Shown here one piece after another: positions 34,975 through 43,519 of a stretch of 64,000 bases of DNA. A program made the translations under genes and the position numbers. The stretch covers positions 124,001 through 188,000 of the forward strand of contig JAEXTV010000016.1 in NCBI GenBank assembly GCA_023406895.1, written 5' to 3'. This DNA comes from Bacillota bacterium. GTDB taxonomy: Bacteria; Bacillota; Clostridia; Christensenellales; SZUA-584. The notes under the pieces are model-generated. The model saw nothing but the letters and a program-made list of their open reading frames with translations. It was not told the DNA's origin and ran no database searches. Each line of letters opens with the position of its first letter. Position 1 is the first letter of the stretch.

Positions 34975-36492
34975 CTATAAATTTTGTGAGTTATCATTTG
35001 TTGAAGATTCAATTGCAGCGCCCCACAGCGCATCTTTTTTTGCACCGGTGGCGGTCAGCACATCATCGAGCTCCTGAGGGCTTAAGGCATCAAGCGAACC
35101 CGATTCCTTAATGGATTCAATCCCCTTGAGCACCGCGTCGAAGCGCCGTTTGTTGATTTTATTAAGAACTGCAAAGATGAAACAGATGGTTAATAACACA
35201 AGCGGAATCAGCACAAATGTCCATTTGATACCCGAAACCACGTTGCTCTGCGCGTAAACAGCCGGGTCAAAATCGGTCACGCTCGCCTTGAGTATCGCAT
35301 ACTGATTCTGATCGAAACCGCACGCACCTAGCCCGAAACCGAGCAGCAGCACAGCCACACCGCTCGCAAATTTCCTCAAAAACGTGGTGAGTCCGCTGTA
35401 AATCCCTTCCCGGCGCTGGCCTGTGCGCAGCTCGTCAATATCAAAAATATCGGTCAGCATGGCCCATGTGGAGAGGTTCCCCGCAGCCGACCCGACCGCA
35501 ATCAACGCGGCAAGCAGACACAGCACGATGACAGGCGTATCGCTGCTGACCCAGATAAACGAAAGCGTCGTCAGAATCCATATAGGTATGCCGATGTAAA
35601 CCGGAAACACCTTGCCCTTCCGTTTCGCAATGGCCCCCATCAGCACCATGAACAGCACCGAGAACACGAGCAGCGTGCCCACCACCAGCTCATAGCTTTT
35701 GTACTGGAGCACGACGATATCGATATAGAATATGAAAAGCGCGAGCACGAGATCGACCGCGACCTGAAAGGACAGGAAAATACCCAAGAAGTTTCGGTAG
35801 GCCTTGTTGGAAAAGACGGACAGCCAGCTTTTCACCGTCATTTTTTCCGCCTCGGGCAGTTTGTCTTTCTCCTTTGTGCCCAAGAACGCGAACAGCCAGG
35901 CCAGCGCGAAGACGGCACCGAAGATGATGGCCATCACGAGATAACCGCCCTTTTGCTGCGGGCCGTTCTGATTCCCGCCGATCGCTTTGATGATGATGCC
36001 CGGCACCACCGCCGCAAAAAGCGACGCGCCGCCCGAGAAGATCATGCGCATCGTGGTAAAGCTCGTGCGTTCGTTGTAGTCCGAGGTCATGTCGGAAAGG
36101 ATCGCGTTGTAAGGCACCATCACAATTGTGAACGCCGTGCCGAAAAGCATGTACGTCAGCGCAAAGTAGATGATTTTTACCGTCGTGTTTTCGAGCCCGA
36201 ACGAGTAAAAAAGCATGATGAACGACACAAACACGGGCAATATGCCGATCAGAAAGAAGATACGCCGCCGCCCGAACCGTGAGCGCGTTTTGTCCGACAT
36301 ACGCCCCACAATCGGGTCGGTGATTGCGTCCCACAGCTTGCCGATAAAAATGATGATGGTCGTGGCCACAACGGGAAGCCCCTCCACCAGCACGAGAAAG
36401 TTCATATACAGAAGGCTGAAAATCATAAACGCGCCGCCGCCGTAGATATCTCCGCTGGCATAACCGAGCTTTTGTTTAAGCTTTCCTTTCAT
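34975..36492 (-). CDS. GPH-type (MelB-like) sugar:cation symporter
   Basis: Protein of 505 residues from the ATG at 36492 (AAGGA upstream; the longer frame has no ribosome site). Twelve hydrophobic segments. GPH family markers: LGYASGDIYGGGAFMIFSLL at the start, LWDAITDPIVGRMSDKTRSR with the MelB-type Asp pair, FGRRRIFFLIG, and ADIFDIDELRTGQRREGIYSG (here LTDIFDIDELRTGQRREG). It should import the cluster substrate with H+ or Na+. It lies 112 bp upstream of the GlpA-like gene and 25 bp downstream of the IclR gene. Confidence 0.9.
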   Translation of the reverse strand: MKGKLKQKLGYASGDIYGGGAFMIFSLLYMNFLVLVEGLPVVATTIIIFIGKLWDAITDPIVGRMSDKTRSRFGRRRIFFLIGILPVFVSFIMLFYSFGLENTTVKIIYFALTYMLFGTAFTIVMVPYNAILSDMTSDYNERTSFTTMRMIFSGGASLFAAVVPGIIIKAIGGNQNGPQQKGGYLVMAIIFGAVFALAWLFAFLGTKEKDKLPEAEKMTVKSWLSVFSNKAYRNFLGIFLSFQVAVDLVLALFIFYIDIVVLQYKSYELVVGTLLVFSVLFMVLMGAIAKRKGKVFPVYIGIPIWILTTLSFIWVSSDTPVIVLCLLAALIAVGSAAGNLSTWAMLTDIFDIDELRTGQRREGIYSGLTTFLRKFASGVAVLLLGFGLGACGFDQNQYAILKASVTDFDPAVYAQSNVVSGIKWTFVLIPLVLLTICFIFAVLNKINKRRFDAVLKGIESIKESGSLDALSPQELDDVLTATGAKKDALWGAAIESSTNDNSQNL

Positions 36493-36517
36493 ATCTGTGC
36501 CATCCTTTCTTTTTACA

Positions 36518-37249
36518 TCAGCCAAAAATACCCGCTGCGGTTTTGAGAAGAAGCGGGATGATCCGGTCAAGCTTGTCGTCCGTCATGCGGCTTGCGGCAC
36601 CCGATGCCCCGAGGGAATAGTGGCAGGCGGTCTTGTCGTCGAACACGGGCACAGCCACACATTTGATATCACCGTTAAGCTCCTCGTCGTCCACGGCGTA
36701 CCCTTGTGCCCTCACCTTCTCAAGCTCGGCGGACAGGTCTTGCTTGCAGCGTATGGTTTTATCCGTATAAATATCAAACGTGATATGGGCCATCATGCTT
36801 TCTCTGTCGGTGTCGGATGCAAAGGCGAGCAGGCACTTGCCGACGGACGAACAATGCAGCGGTTCGCTGTTGCCGATTTTGGCGTTGACAACGAGACGCG
36901 AGTCCGACATGATCTGCTCGATGATCACGGCGCTGTTGTTCGAGCAGACGCAAAGATGCACAGATTCGCGGATATCGCGCGCAAGCTGCTCCATGAGCGG
37001 CTTTGCGGCCGCAATGATGTTGAAATTCCTGTAATACTGCTCCGAGAGCTGTAAAATGGCGGGACCGAGCTTGTATTTGAGCGTTTCCCGGTTCTTTTCC
37101 ACCATGTTGGCCTCAAGAAACGTATCGAGAATGCGAAACGCCGTGCTCTTGTTGATATCGAGCGCCTCGGCGAGCTCCGTCACGCCGACGCTTTTGCGCG
37201 TGGCGAGAAACATCAGCGCTTCGATGCCTTTTTTGAGAGATTGGCTCAT
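36518..37249 (-). CDS. IclR-family transcriptional regulator
   Basis: Protein of 243 residues. N-terminal winged HTH (LKKGIEALMFLATRKSVGVT, ELAEALDINKSTAFRILDTF), residues 4-60, and C-terminal IclR effector domain (ALDIRESVHLCVCSNNSAVI-like region, then LHCSSVGKCLLAF and YAVDDEELNGDIKCVAVPVF). It is the only regulator inside the catabolic cluster, so it very probably controls it in response to a pathway sugar or acid. GGAGG precedes the ATG. A candidate binding palindrome lies upstream of the cluster's first gene at 43172-43192. Confidence 0.9.
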   Translation of the reverse strand: MSQSLKKGIEALMFLATRKSVGVTELAEALDINKSTAFRILDTFLEANMVEKNRETLKYKLGPAILQLSEQYYRNFNIIAAAKPLMEQLARDIRESVHLCVCSNNSAVIIEQIMSDSRLVVNAKIGNSEPLHCSSVGKCLLAFASDTDRESMMAHITFDIYTDKTIRCKQDLSAELEKVRAQGYAVDDEELNGDIKCVAVPVFDDKTACHYSLGASGAASRMTDDKLDRIIPLLLKTAAGIFG

Positions 37250-37309
37250 GGCCTGCCCTCCTGTGACTCACTCAGAAAATATGATTCAGAGTGTCAAAAA
37301 ACCTCTTCT

Positions 37310-37395
37310 CTTGGCCCCCTCTGAAGACTACCCATACGGGTGGATTGGGGGCTGTCACCGATAGGTGACTGGGGGAGAGAAACCCTCCGTTTGAC
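37310..37395. repeat. REP-like palindromic element
   Basis: Contains CCCCC (37315-37319) against GGGGG blocks (37347-37351 and 37371-37375), an ACCC-ATAC-GGGT stem, and the perfect hairpin GTCACC-GATA-GGTGAC (37354-37369), then GGGGGAG and a CCCTCC block. The layout of short palindromes bounded by G-rich and C-rich blocks matches clostridial repetitive extragenic palindromes. It separates the isomerase gene from the IclR gene. Confidence 0.5.
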
Positions 37396-37449
37396 ACTTC
37401 GAGCAGTTCAATGCAAATAAGAATCTATCACAACAAAACCTCATCCGCA

Positions 37450-37608
37450 TCGTCGTCGCTCCGCTCCCACTACGTAAAGGGCGGATTATCCGATATCGCT
37501 GCTTGTCATGTAAGCAATCGACTGCGAAGCAAACCGAAATCTCCCTGTTCTGCGCCTTGCCATGGAATGCTATCCCCTTCGTCGTCGCTTCGCTCCCACT
37601 ACGTAAAG
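37450..37608. repeat. 30-bp direct repeat pair, 129 bp apart
   Basis: Copies at 37450-37479 and 37579-37608 match at 29 of 30 positions (core TCGCTCCCACTACGTAAAG apart from one C/T). Each is followed at a similar distance by ATCCGATAT. The orientation is direct. Together with the palindromic element to the left they fill the 400-bp gap between two genes of the catabolic cluster. Confidence 0.7.
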
Positions 37609-37649
37609 TAATAATGATCCGATATATCATCGCCGTGGCACAGATTGCC

Positions 37650-38282
37650 TTACCAACCGCCTGCCTCGCTCAACAAGAGCGCTTTTATGTCGCCGTCCTG
37701 CGCAAATTCTCTTATGAATTCCGTAAACGGCACATGCTGCCTGACGGTCTGCATGATGCCTGAATCCAGCGAATGAAGAATAGAAATGAAATCCTTATGC
37801 GTGCATACGCTGATATGCGTCAGCATCAGCCGGCTGCGCCTCTGGCTTTCGCTCCGGTGCGGCGGAAACCCCGTACCGGGCGCATCGCAAAACAGCTTTT
37901 CGAAAATGTATTTGAGGTTAATTTCTCCGGCCCACCCGAACCCTTTGTTGAGTGCGAGCGATACGCAGTTGCCCCCGTTGATCTGGGAGAACAGCCATGC
38001 GTCCGCCGGCTCTAAAATATGCCCGCAGACAACGCCCGGGTACTGCATCGCAGACAGCATAAACCCCTGCCCCGTGCCGCAGCCGCCCACCACGAAATCC
38101 GCCGCGCCCGTGGCAAGTGCGAGCCCGGCCATCAGACCTGTGTGAATGTAGGTGAGCTCGGGTTCGCTGCCGTCGGCGCTCATGCCAATATTATACACCT
38201 TCGCATTCACATTCTGCAAAGCCTCGATGACAAGCCCGTTTTTGTCTCTCGAGGACACCTCGCTGACCACGGCGATTCTCAT
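37650..38282 (-). CDS. RpiB/LacAB-family sugar-phosphate isomerase
   Basis: Protein of 210 residues from the ATG at 38282 (AGGAGG nine bases upstream; the upstream in-frame extension overlaps the transketolase gene). RpiB fold in residues 1-150: MRIAVVSEVSSRDKNGLVIE, GLALATGAADFVVGGCGTGQ with the active-site cysteine, and HILEPADAWLFSQINGGNCV. Most RpiB proteins are ~150 residues; the extra ~60 C-terminal residues occur in a subgroup linked to unusual pentoses, tetroses or sulfosugars. It should interconvert an aldose phosphate and ketose phosphate (or related sulfosugar). It overlaps the transketolase gene by four bases. Confidence 0.82.
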   Translation of the reverse strand: MRIAVVSEVSSRDKNGLVIEALQNVNAKVYNIGMSADGSEPELTYIHTGLMAGLALATGAADFVVGGCGTGQGFMLSAMQYPGVVCGHILEPADAWLFSQINGGNCVSLALNKGFGWAGEINLKYIFEKLFCDAPGTGFPPHRSESQRRSRLMLTHISVCTHKDFISILHSLDSGIMQTVRQHVPFTEFIREFAQDGDIKALLLSEAGGW

Positions 38283-39244
38283 GCTTTTTTCCTCCTCACA
38301 CATGCCACTGCCTTTACATATATAACCTTGGCTGTCAGATGAAACTTCTCCTGAAGGTAGTCCTGCGTGCCGACTTCCCCGAAGCGCTCGAATACGCCGA
38401 CGCGCTCCATCGGTACCGGACAATTCTCCGACAGCACTTCACAAACCGCGCTGCCGAGCCCGCCGGTCGCGTTGTGGTTTTCCGCCGTCACCACCGCGCC
38501 GCAGTTATCGGCCGCTTTGATCAGGGTTTCTTCATCAATCGGCTTGATGGTGTGCATATCGATCACCGTGGCCTCAATACCGCTTTGCGCGAGCTGTTCC
38601 GCCGCGCGCAGCGCTTCGGCCACCATAATGCCGCACGCCACAATCGCCACGTCGGCACCGCTGCGCAGCACATTGGCTTTCCCCACGGTGAATGCCGCGT
38701 CTGCGCCGTAAATCTGCCGGACCTTGCGGCGGCACGAGCGCATATAGCACACGCCGTCCGTGTCAGCCATGTATTTAACCGCCGCAGCATACATTGCGGT
38801 GTCGGCCGGCTCAATGATTGTGATGTCCGGAATCGTGCGCATAATTCCCATATCCTCAAACGGCATGTGCGTACCGCCGTTCGCCGTTGCGGTCACGCCC
38901 GCGTCCCCGCCGATGATTTTCACGTTAAGCCGCTGGTACGCGCACGACAAAAAGACCTGATCGAAAACACGGCGTGTGGCAAATGTGCCGAACGCGTGAA
39001 AAAACGGAATCAGCCCCGTTGCCGACATCCCGGCACACAAGCCCACGGCGTGCGCCTCCATGATGCCGCAGTTGATGCCGCGCTCCGGAAACCGGTCGTA
39101 AAAACGCTTGGTGCCCATTGAATATTGCACATCGGCATCCACCGCCACAACTCGCTTATTGTTTTCGGCCTCATGAATCAGCGCGTCGCAATATGCCGCG
39201 CGCATTTCCTGCTCACTCATTTCAAAATCAGCGAATCTGCTCAT
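38279..39244 (-). CDS. Transketolase, C-terminal (small) subunit
   Basis: Protein of 321 residues covering the pyrimidine-binding and C-terminal transketolase domains: GIMEAHAVGLCAGMSATGLI with the catalytic glutamate, FFHAFGTFATRRVFDQVFLS, GGTHMPFEDMGIMR, and the C-terminal NHNATGGLGSAVCE. It pairs with the N-terminal half encoded by the overlapping gene upstream (17-bp overlap). Two-subunit transketolases are common in archaea and in dedicated catabolic clusters (for example apulose-4-phosphate or sulfosugar transketolases), and this one is probably pathway-specific. Confidence 0.9.
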   Translation of the reverse strand: MSRFADFEMSEQEMRAAYCDALIHEAENNKRVVAVDADVQYSMGTKRFYDRFPERGINCGIMEAHAVGLCAGMSATGLIPFFHAFGTFATRRVFDQVFLSCAYQRLNVKIIGGDAGVTATANGGTHMPFEDMGIMRTIPDITIIEPADTAMYAAAVKYMADTDGVCYMRSCRRKVRQIYGADAAFTVGKANVLRSGADVAIVACGIMVAEALRAAEQLAQSGIEATVIDMHTIKPIDEETLIKAADNCGAVVTAENHNATGGLGSAVCEVLSENCPVPMERVGVFERFGEVGTQDYLQEKFHLTAKVIYVKAVACVRRKKA

Positions 39245-40073
39245 ACGCCTTATTCAGCCTCTCATCAATTTCCGCGACGGCGGAATCCGCCATCTCGTGG
39301 GTGATGACCATGTAGTGGTTAAAGCCGTCGATTTCGGCAAAGTTGCACCCATGCCCTTTTTCCGTGCTTAATACCACCGCCGTCGGTCTGTCGGAATTCC
39401 CCGCCTGCGTCAAGGCGTTGTATACCGCTCTCACATCATGGCCGTCCGCCTCTATCGCGAAAAGCCCAAAGGCCTCAAACTTGGTTTTGAGGCAAAACGG
39501 GTTGCAGACATCTTTCGTGTAGCCGTCGAGCTGGCGCTTGTTGTCGTCCACAATGAGAACGAGGTTATTAAGATGCCGGTGCGCAATGAACTGCACAGCC
39601 TCCCAGTTCTGGCCTTCCTGCAGTTCGCCGTCGCCGACAATCACAAACACCCGGCTGTTTATCCCCTGCATCCTGTTGCCCAAAGCCGCGCCCACCGCGA
39701 GCGAGAGCCCCTGCCCGAGCGAACCGGTGCTCAAATCCACGCCTTTCGTTTTAAGCCGGTCGCAATGGCTCGGCAGGTTCGTGCCGTTCGCGTTGAGCGT
39801 GTTCAATTCACTCACATCAAAATAGCCTTTGTACGCGAGCGCCGCATAAAGCGCCGGGCCGCAGTGGCCTTTGGAGAGCACGAGCCAGTCCCTGTCTCTG
39901 TTTTGGCTGTCCTTCGGGTCTATGCGCATGATATCCGTATAGAGCACCGCGAGCACGTCACAGACGGACATACTGCCGCCGATATGGCCGTATCCCGCCG
40001 CTTCCATGCTGCGAATCGTCAGCTTTCTGATTTCGGCTGCTGCCGCCATTGTGCGCCTCACATCCATGCTCAT
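39228..40073 (-). CDS. Transketolase, N-terminal (large) subunit
   Basis: Protein of 281 residues with the TPP-binding half of transketolase: histidine in GYGHIGGSMSVCDVLAVLY, LSKGHCGPALYAALAYKGYF, STGSLGQGLSLAVGAALG, and the TPP motif GDGELQEGQNWEAVQFIAHR..LVLIVDDNKRQLDG. With the small subunit it transfers two-carbon units from a ketose phosphate donor to an aldose. It overlaps the Gfo/Idh/MocA gene by four bases and the small-subunit gene by 17. Confidence 0.9.
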   Translation of the reverse strand: MSMDVRRTMAAAAEIRKLTIRSMEAAGYGHIGGSMSVCDVLAVLYTDIMRIDPKDSQNRDRDWLVLSKGHCGPALYAALAYKGYFDVSELNTLNANGTNLPSHCDRLKTKGVDLSTGSLGQGLSLAVGAALGNRMQGINSRVFVIVGDGELQEGQNWEAVQFIAHRHLNNLVLIVDDNKRQLDGYTKDVCNPFCLKTKFEAFGLFAIEADGHDVRAVYNALTQAGNSDRPTAVVLSTEKGHGCNFAEIDGFNHYMVITHEMADSAVAEIDERLNKAYEQIR

Positions 40074-41272
40074 TGCCTTTTCGTCAGCAGGTTCATCAAA
40101 AAACCGCGCTTCTTTTTGAGCGGTCGATCCTCAAAACTGTCGAGATAAACCTCCGCGTTCTTTCGGGACGACGCAACCGCGGCCAGCGCGAATTTAAGCA
40201 CCTCTTTGCCGCGTTCGCCCGAAAGCACCGGCTCCCGGTCATTCTTAATCGCGTTCACAAAATCGCGTGTGGACGCTTCAAACGAATCGGCCCAGTCGTG
40301 TTTCAAATCCCAGTATTCTGTGAGCTTCCCGTCGCGGTACATCACCACGGGCGCGACATTCGGAAGCATGGTGGCGGTACAGCGCGTCACCCAGATCACG
40401 CCGCGTGAGCCGGTGATTTCAACGCGCTCGTCGCACGTGTAATACTTGCTTTCCACAAACATCTCGTCGGAGCTCATGATGTCCCACACACCGTAGACCT
40501 TTTTGTCCTTGTGCTTCCACATAATCACGGCAGGCACGTCGTTCACAACGCCCGGCATCACCGGCGTTTCATCAATCCACGCCACCACCTTTTCCACGGC
40601 GCCGAGCAAATAAAGTATCGTCGAAAATTTGTGGTACCCGTCGTCAAAAACGGTAGGGCCCCCGCCCGAGAGCGAATCGTTGAACCGCCAGAGCCACGAC
40701 GCCGGGGTCACACACCAGCCCGTTTCATCCACGGTTTCATCCACCTTTGCACAGCCGGCCCCCGCCTTTTTGTTCACAATGGGCATATTGCGCGACGCGA
40801 GCGACGCGTTGTTCATTTTGAGGCGGATACCCTGAGGCGTGCCGATCTCCCCATCGTCGAGCAGCTTTTTCGCAAGCTGATACGGCGGATAAAAAACGAA
40901 GTTTTCAAACACCTTGAGTTTCACGCCGTTGTCCTTCGCCGCCTTGATCATGGTGTCGCATTCGGCGAGATTCAACGCCATCGGCTTTTGCACAGACACA
41001 TGTTTGCCCGAAGCGCAGGCTTTCACCGTGTATTCGCAGTGCAGATGGTGCGGCAGCAGCAGTTCCACCGCCGTCACGTCTTTATCCGCCAGCACGTCAT
41101 CGAAGCTCGCGTACACACGGCCGATGCCGTGCTCCTGCGCGAACTTCTTTGCGCGGCTGTGATTGATATCAAAAACGCCCGATAATTCCGCATCGGGATT
41201 CTCCTTGTAGCCCGCCACATGCAGATTCGCTATCCGCCCGCAGCCCACCAGAACAAATTTCATTTTGCTCAT
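40070..41272 (-). CDS. Gfo/Idh/MocA-family oxidoreductase
   Basis: Protein of 400 residues. N-terminal Rossmann domain KFVLVGCGRIANLHVAGYKE, then HHLHCEYTVKACASGKHVSV and QKPMA, the Gfo/Idh/MocA lysine motif (usually EKP, here QKP). C-terminal domain with GGGPTVFDDGYHKFSTILYL supplies the catalytic histidine and aspartate. These NAD(P) enzymes oxidise sugars or cyclitols at a hydroxyl (inositol dehydrogenase IolG, apiose dehydrogenase, glucose-fructose oxidoreductase). Second gene of the cluster, probably the entry oxidation of the sugar or of an intermediate. Confidence 0.88.
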   Translation of the reverse strand: MSKMKFVLVGCGRIANLHVAGYKENPDAELSGVFDINHSRAKKFAQEHGIGRVYASFDDVLADKDVTAVELLLPHHLHCEYTVKACASGKHVSVQKPMALNLAECDTMIKAAKDNGVKLKVFENFVFYPPYQLAKKLLDDGEIGTPQGIRLKMNNASLASRNMPIVNKKAGAGCAKVDETVDETGWCVTPASWLWRFNDSLSGGGPTVFDDGYHKFSTILYLLGAVEKVVAWIDETPVMPGVVNDVPAVIMWKHKDKKVYGVWDIMSSDEMFVESKYYTCDERVEITGSRGVIWVTRCTATMLPNVAPVVMYRDGKLTEYWDLKHDWADSFEASTRDFVNAIKNDREPVLSGERGKEVLKFALAAVASSRKNAEVYLDSFEDRPLKKKRGFLMNLLTKRQ

Positions 41273-41306
41273 TGCCCGGCCTCCTCAATGAGTTGTGTTT
41301 TCGATG

Positions 41307-43097
41307 TTATACGGTCTCTTCGCCGCGTTCCCGTTCGTACGTGACGCGCTTTTCTTCCATATAGGCGGGTATCGGCACATCCCACCACCCGAAAGCCTTG
41401 CCGCCCGTATCGGGATAATCGCGGCACACATCCACGTTGATGAATGTGGGCTTGCCGGACGCCAGCGCCTGCGTGACCGCATTCGCAATGCCCTCGGCTG
41501 TGCGTTCGTTGTACGCTGTGAGGCCGAAAGCCTGCGCCATGGCAGAAAAATCCGGGCTGTAGACAGCCCCGTCCCGTAAAAAATCGTTTCCGAAGGCGGC
41601 GTCAGCACCCAGCGCGTCCGTTTGCAGATCTTTGATGGCCATCCAGCCGTTGTTGTTCACCATGATCACAATCACGGGTATATCGTACTGCGCCATCGTG
41701 GACAGTTCCTGCATCGTCATGAGAAAATCACCGTCGCCGAGCAGCGCCGCCACAGGCCTCCCGGGCGCGGCAAGCTTGGCGCCCATCGCCGAGGGCACCG
41801 CCCAGCCCATTGTGGAAAAACCGCCCGTGGTCAAATTGCAGTACGGTTTTTTGTAGCAATACTCTTGAAACAGCTGCGCCTGCGTGTTGCCCGAGGAGGT
41901 GACGATAATCGTATCATCCGGCAGCACCTCGTTTAACAGGCCGATCAGCTGCGAAATCGTGATTTTGTCCGTTTTCCGTTCCCGGATGTTTTTTATATAT
42001 GAGAACCAGTCTTGTCTTAAGGCTTTGATTTCGGCAAGATAATCCGTATTGATTGTAAATGAAGGATTGAGATTGAGTATCTGTTGAATGCTCTCTTTGA
42101 GATCGGCCACGATGCCGACATCCGCGCCGTAATTCTTGCCGATTTCCGTCGCGTCCGTATCGATATGAATGAGCTTGGTATCCGGAAAATTGAACGCAAT
42201 CCCTTTGCGGTATGAGCACGTCGTCTCATCCGCAAACCGCGTGCCAAGCGCAAGCACCACATCGGCCTCGCGGCTCAGTTTCAGGCCGACTGCCGTTCCT
42301 TTGGAGCCGGTATGAAAACCGTAATGGTCGTGCGTTTCAGCAACGGTTCCTTTTCCCGCCAGCGTGGTGATCACAGCCGCACCCCACATCTCGGCAAGCC
42401 GCATGATCAGCTCACCCGCGCCCGCGCGCAGCGCGCCGCCGCCCGCAAGAATCAACGGACGTTTTGCCGTTTGCATGAGCGCGACGGCTTTTTCAATGGC
42501 GGCTTTGTCCGAGCAGGGCAGAAACGGCACCGTTTCATTTTTAAAAGCGGCATCTTCAACCTCGCATGACGCCACCTGTACATCCATTGGCAGTGTGAGC
42601 ACACACGGGCCGCACCGCCCCGTTGTCATCTGGCCAAAAGCGCGCCGCATGATGCGCGGCAGCTGACTGACCGACTCGGCACGCCAGCTGCGCTTGCTGA
42701 GCGGTTCAAGGCTTCTTAGAATGTTGCTGTCCTGATAGCGTTCAATCTCCTGCAGCACACCGACGCCCTTCATATGCACGTGCGTATCGCCGCAGAGCGC
42801 AAGAAAGGCGGTGGAATCCGCATAGGCGGTTCCGAGGCCGATGCTCGTATTGAGCGTGCCCGGGCCGATCGAGGCGAAAACGGCGAGCGGTTTGCCTTTG
42901 ATCCGAAAATAGCCGTCTGCGATGGCCGTCGCGGCCTGTTCATGTTTCACCTGCAAATACTTGATATGTCCCGCCGCGTCCGCCTTGCGAATCGCATCGA
43001 ACAAACCGAGAACACCATGCCCCGGTATGCCAATGATGTACGGCACACCTTCGGTAATGAGCTGCTTAACAACCATTTCTCCGCCTGTGAGTTTCAT
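41307..43097 (-). CDS. Acetolactate-synthase-like thiamine pyrophosphate enzyme
   Basis: Protein of 596 residues from the ATG at 43097 (GGAGGG seven bases upstream). Three-domain TPP fold: MKLTGGEMVVKQLITEGVPY, catalytic glutamate in QVKHEQAATAIADGYFR, central domain LILAGGGALRAGAGELIMRL and LALGTRFADETTC, and TPP motif LLGDGDFLMTMQELSTMAQY..VIMVNNNGW. The family includes acetolactate synthase, IolD hydrolase, sulfoacetaldehyde acetyltransferase and glyoxylate carboligase. The glutamate excludes carboligase of the Gcl type. In this cluster it could cleave a diketo or oxo intermediate. First gene of the cluster. Confidence 0.85.
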   Translation of the reverse strand: MKLTGGEMVVKQLITEGVPYIIGIPGHGVLGLFDAIRKADAAGHIKYLQVKHEQAATAIADGYFRIKGKPLAVFASIGPGTLNTSIGLGTAYADSTAFLALCGDTHVHMKGVGVLQEIERYQDSNILRSLEPLSKRSWRAESVSQLPRIMRRAFGQMTTGRCGPCVLTLPMDVQVASCEVEDAAFKNETVPFLPCSDKAAIEKAVALMQTAKRPLILAGGGALRAGAGELIMRLAEMWGAAVITTLAGKGTVAETHDHYGFHTGSKGTAVGLKLSREADVVLALGTRFADETTCSYRKGIAFNFPDTKLIHIDTDATEIGKNYGADVGIVADLKESIQQILNLNPSFTINTDYLAEIKALRQDWFSYIKNIRERKTDKITISQLIGLLNEVLPDDTIIVTSSGNTQAQLFQEYCYKKPYCNLTTGGFSTMGWAVPSAMGAKLAAPGRPVAALLGDGDFLMTMQELSTMAQYDIPVIVIMVNNNGWMAIKDLQTDALGADAAFGNDFLRDGAVYSPDFSAMAQAFGLTAYNERTAEGIANAVTQALASGKPTFINVDVCRDYPDTGGKAFGWWDVPIPAYMEEKRVTYERERGEETV

Positions 43098-43127
43098 GCG
43101 TGGCCCTCCATCATTGTTTATGTTTAT

Positions 43128-43192
43128 ATAATATGTTGTAAAATAACCATCTACAATAGTTTTTGGAAATGCGGTTGCACTCTGCGCAACCG
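43128..43192 (-). promoter_or_regulatory. Promoter and candidate operator of the catabolic cluster
   Basis: On the minus strand TTGTAG (43156-43151), 17-nt spacer, TATTAT (43133-43128), about 30 bases before the TPP-enzyme start. Upstream of the -35 a perfect 7-7-7 inverted repeat lies at 43172-43192 (CGGTTGC, seven bases, GCAACCG), a plausible IclR site. Regulation by the cluster's own IclR protein is inferred. Confidence 0.55.
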
Positions 43193-43420
43193 ATTGAAGA
43201 AAAGCGTATCGGGACATCATGCAAGGCATCGGACGCCCGGTATCATTGTTTTCAAATGATGACCGTCGAATTCTCTGCGCCCGTTTTTCCACAGTGATCC
43301 TGACACGGCACGCACAGCCTATCACGTTTGCCTTGCGGCATAGTCAAATAGGCGCCGCACGCATGTTAAATAACTTCTCGCGGTACAAACTTTGCGGCGA
43401 TCATTCGCGCAGCCTTTAAC

Positions 43421-43454
43421 AGATGGTTGTATATAGCCATCTTCATAGTATAAT
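43421..43454 (+). promoter_or_regulatory. Promoter of the GNAT gene with inverted repeat
   Basis: TTGTAT (43427-43432), 16-nt spacer, TATAAT (43449-43454). An inverted repeat AGATGG (43421-43426) / CCATCT (43437-43442) flanks the -35. AGATGGTT also occurs in the divergent cluster promoter (minus strand, about 43153-43146). Confidence 0.55.
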
Positions 43455-43519
43455 GAATCCAACAGATTTCGCGCGATGACGTAATCTCAATGATTGATAT
43501 ATCAGGAGAATCTAAAAAT

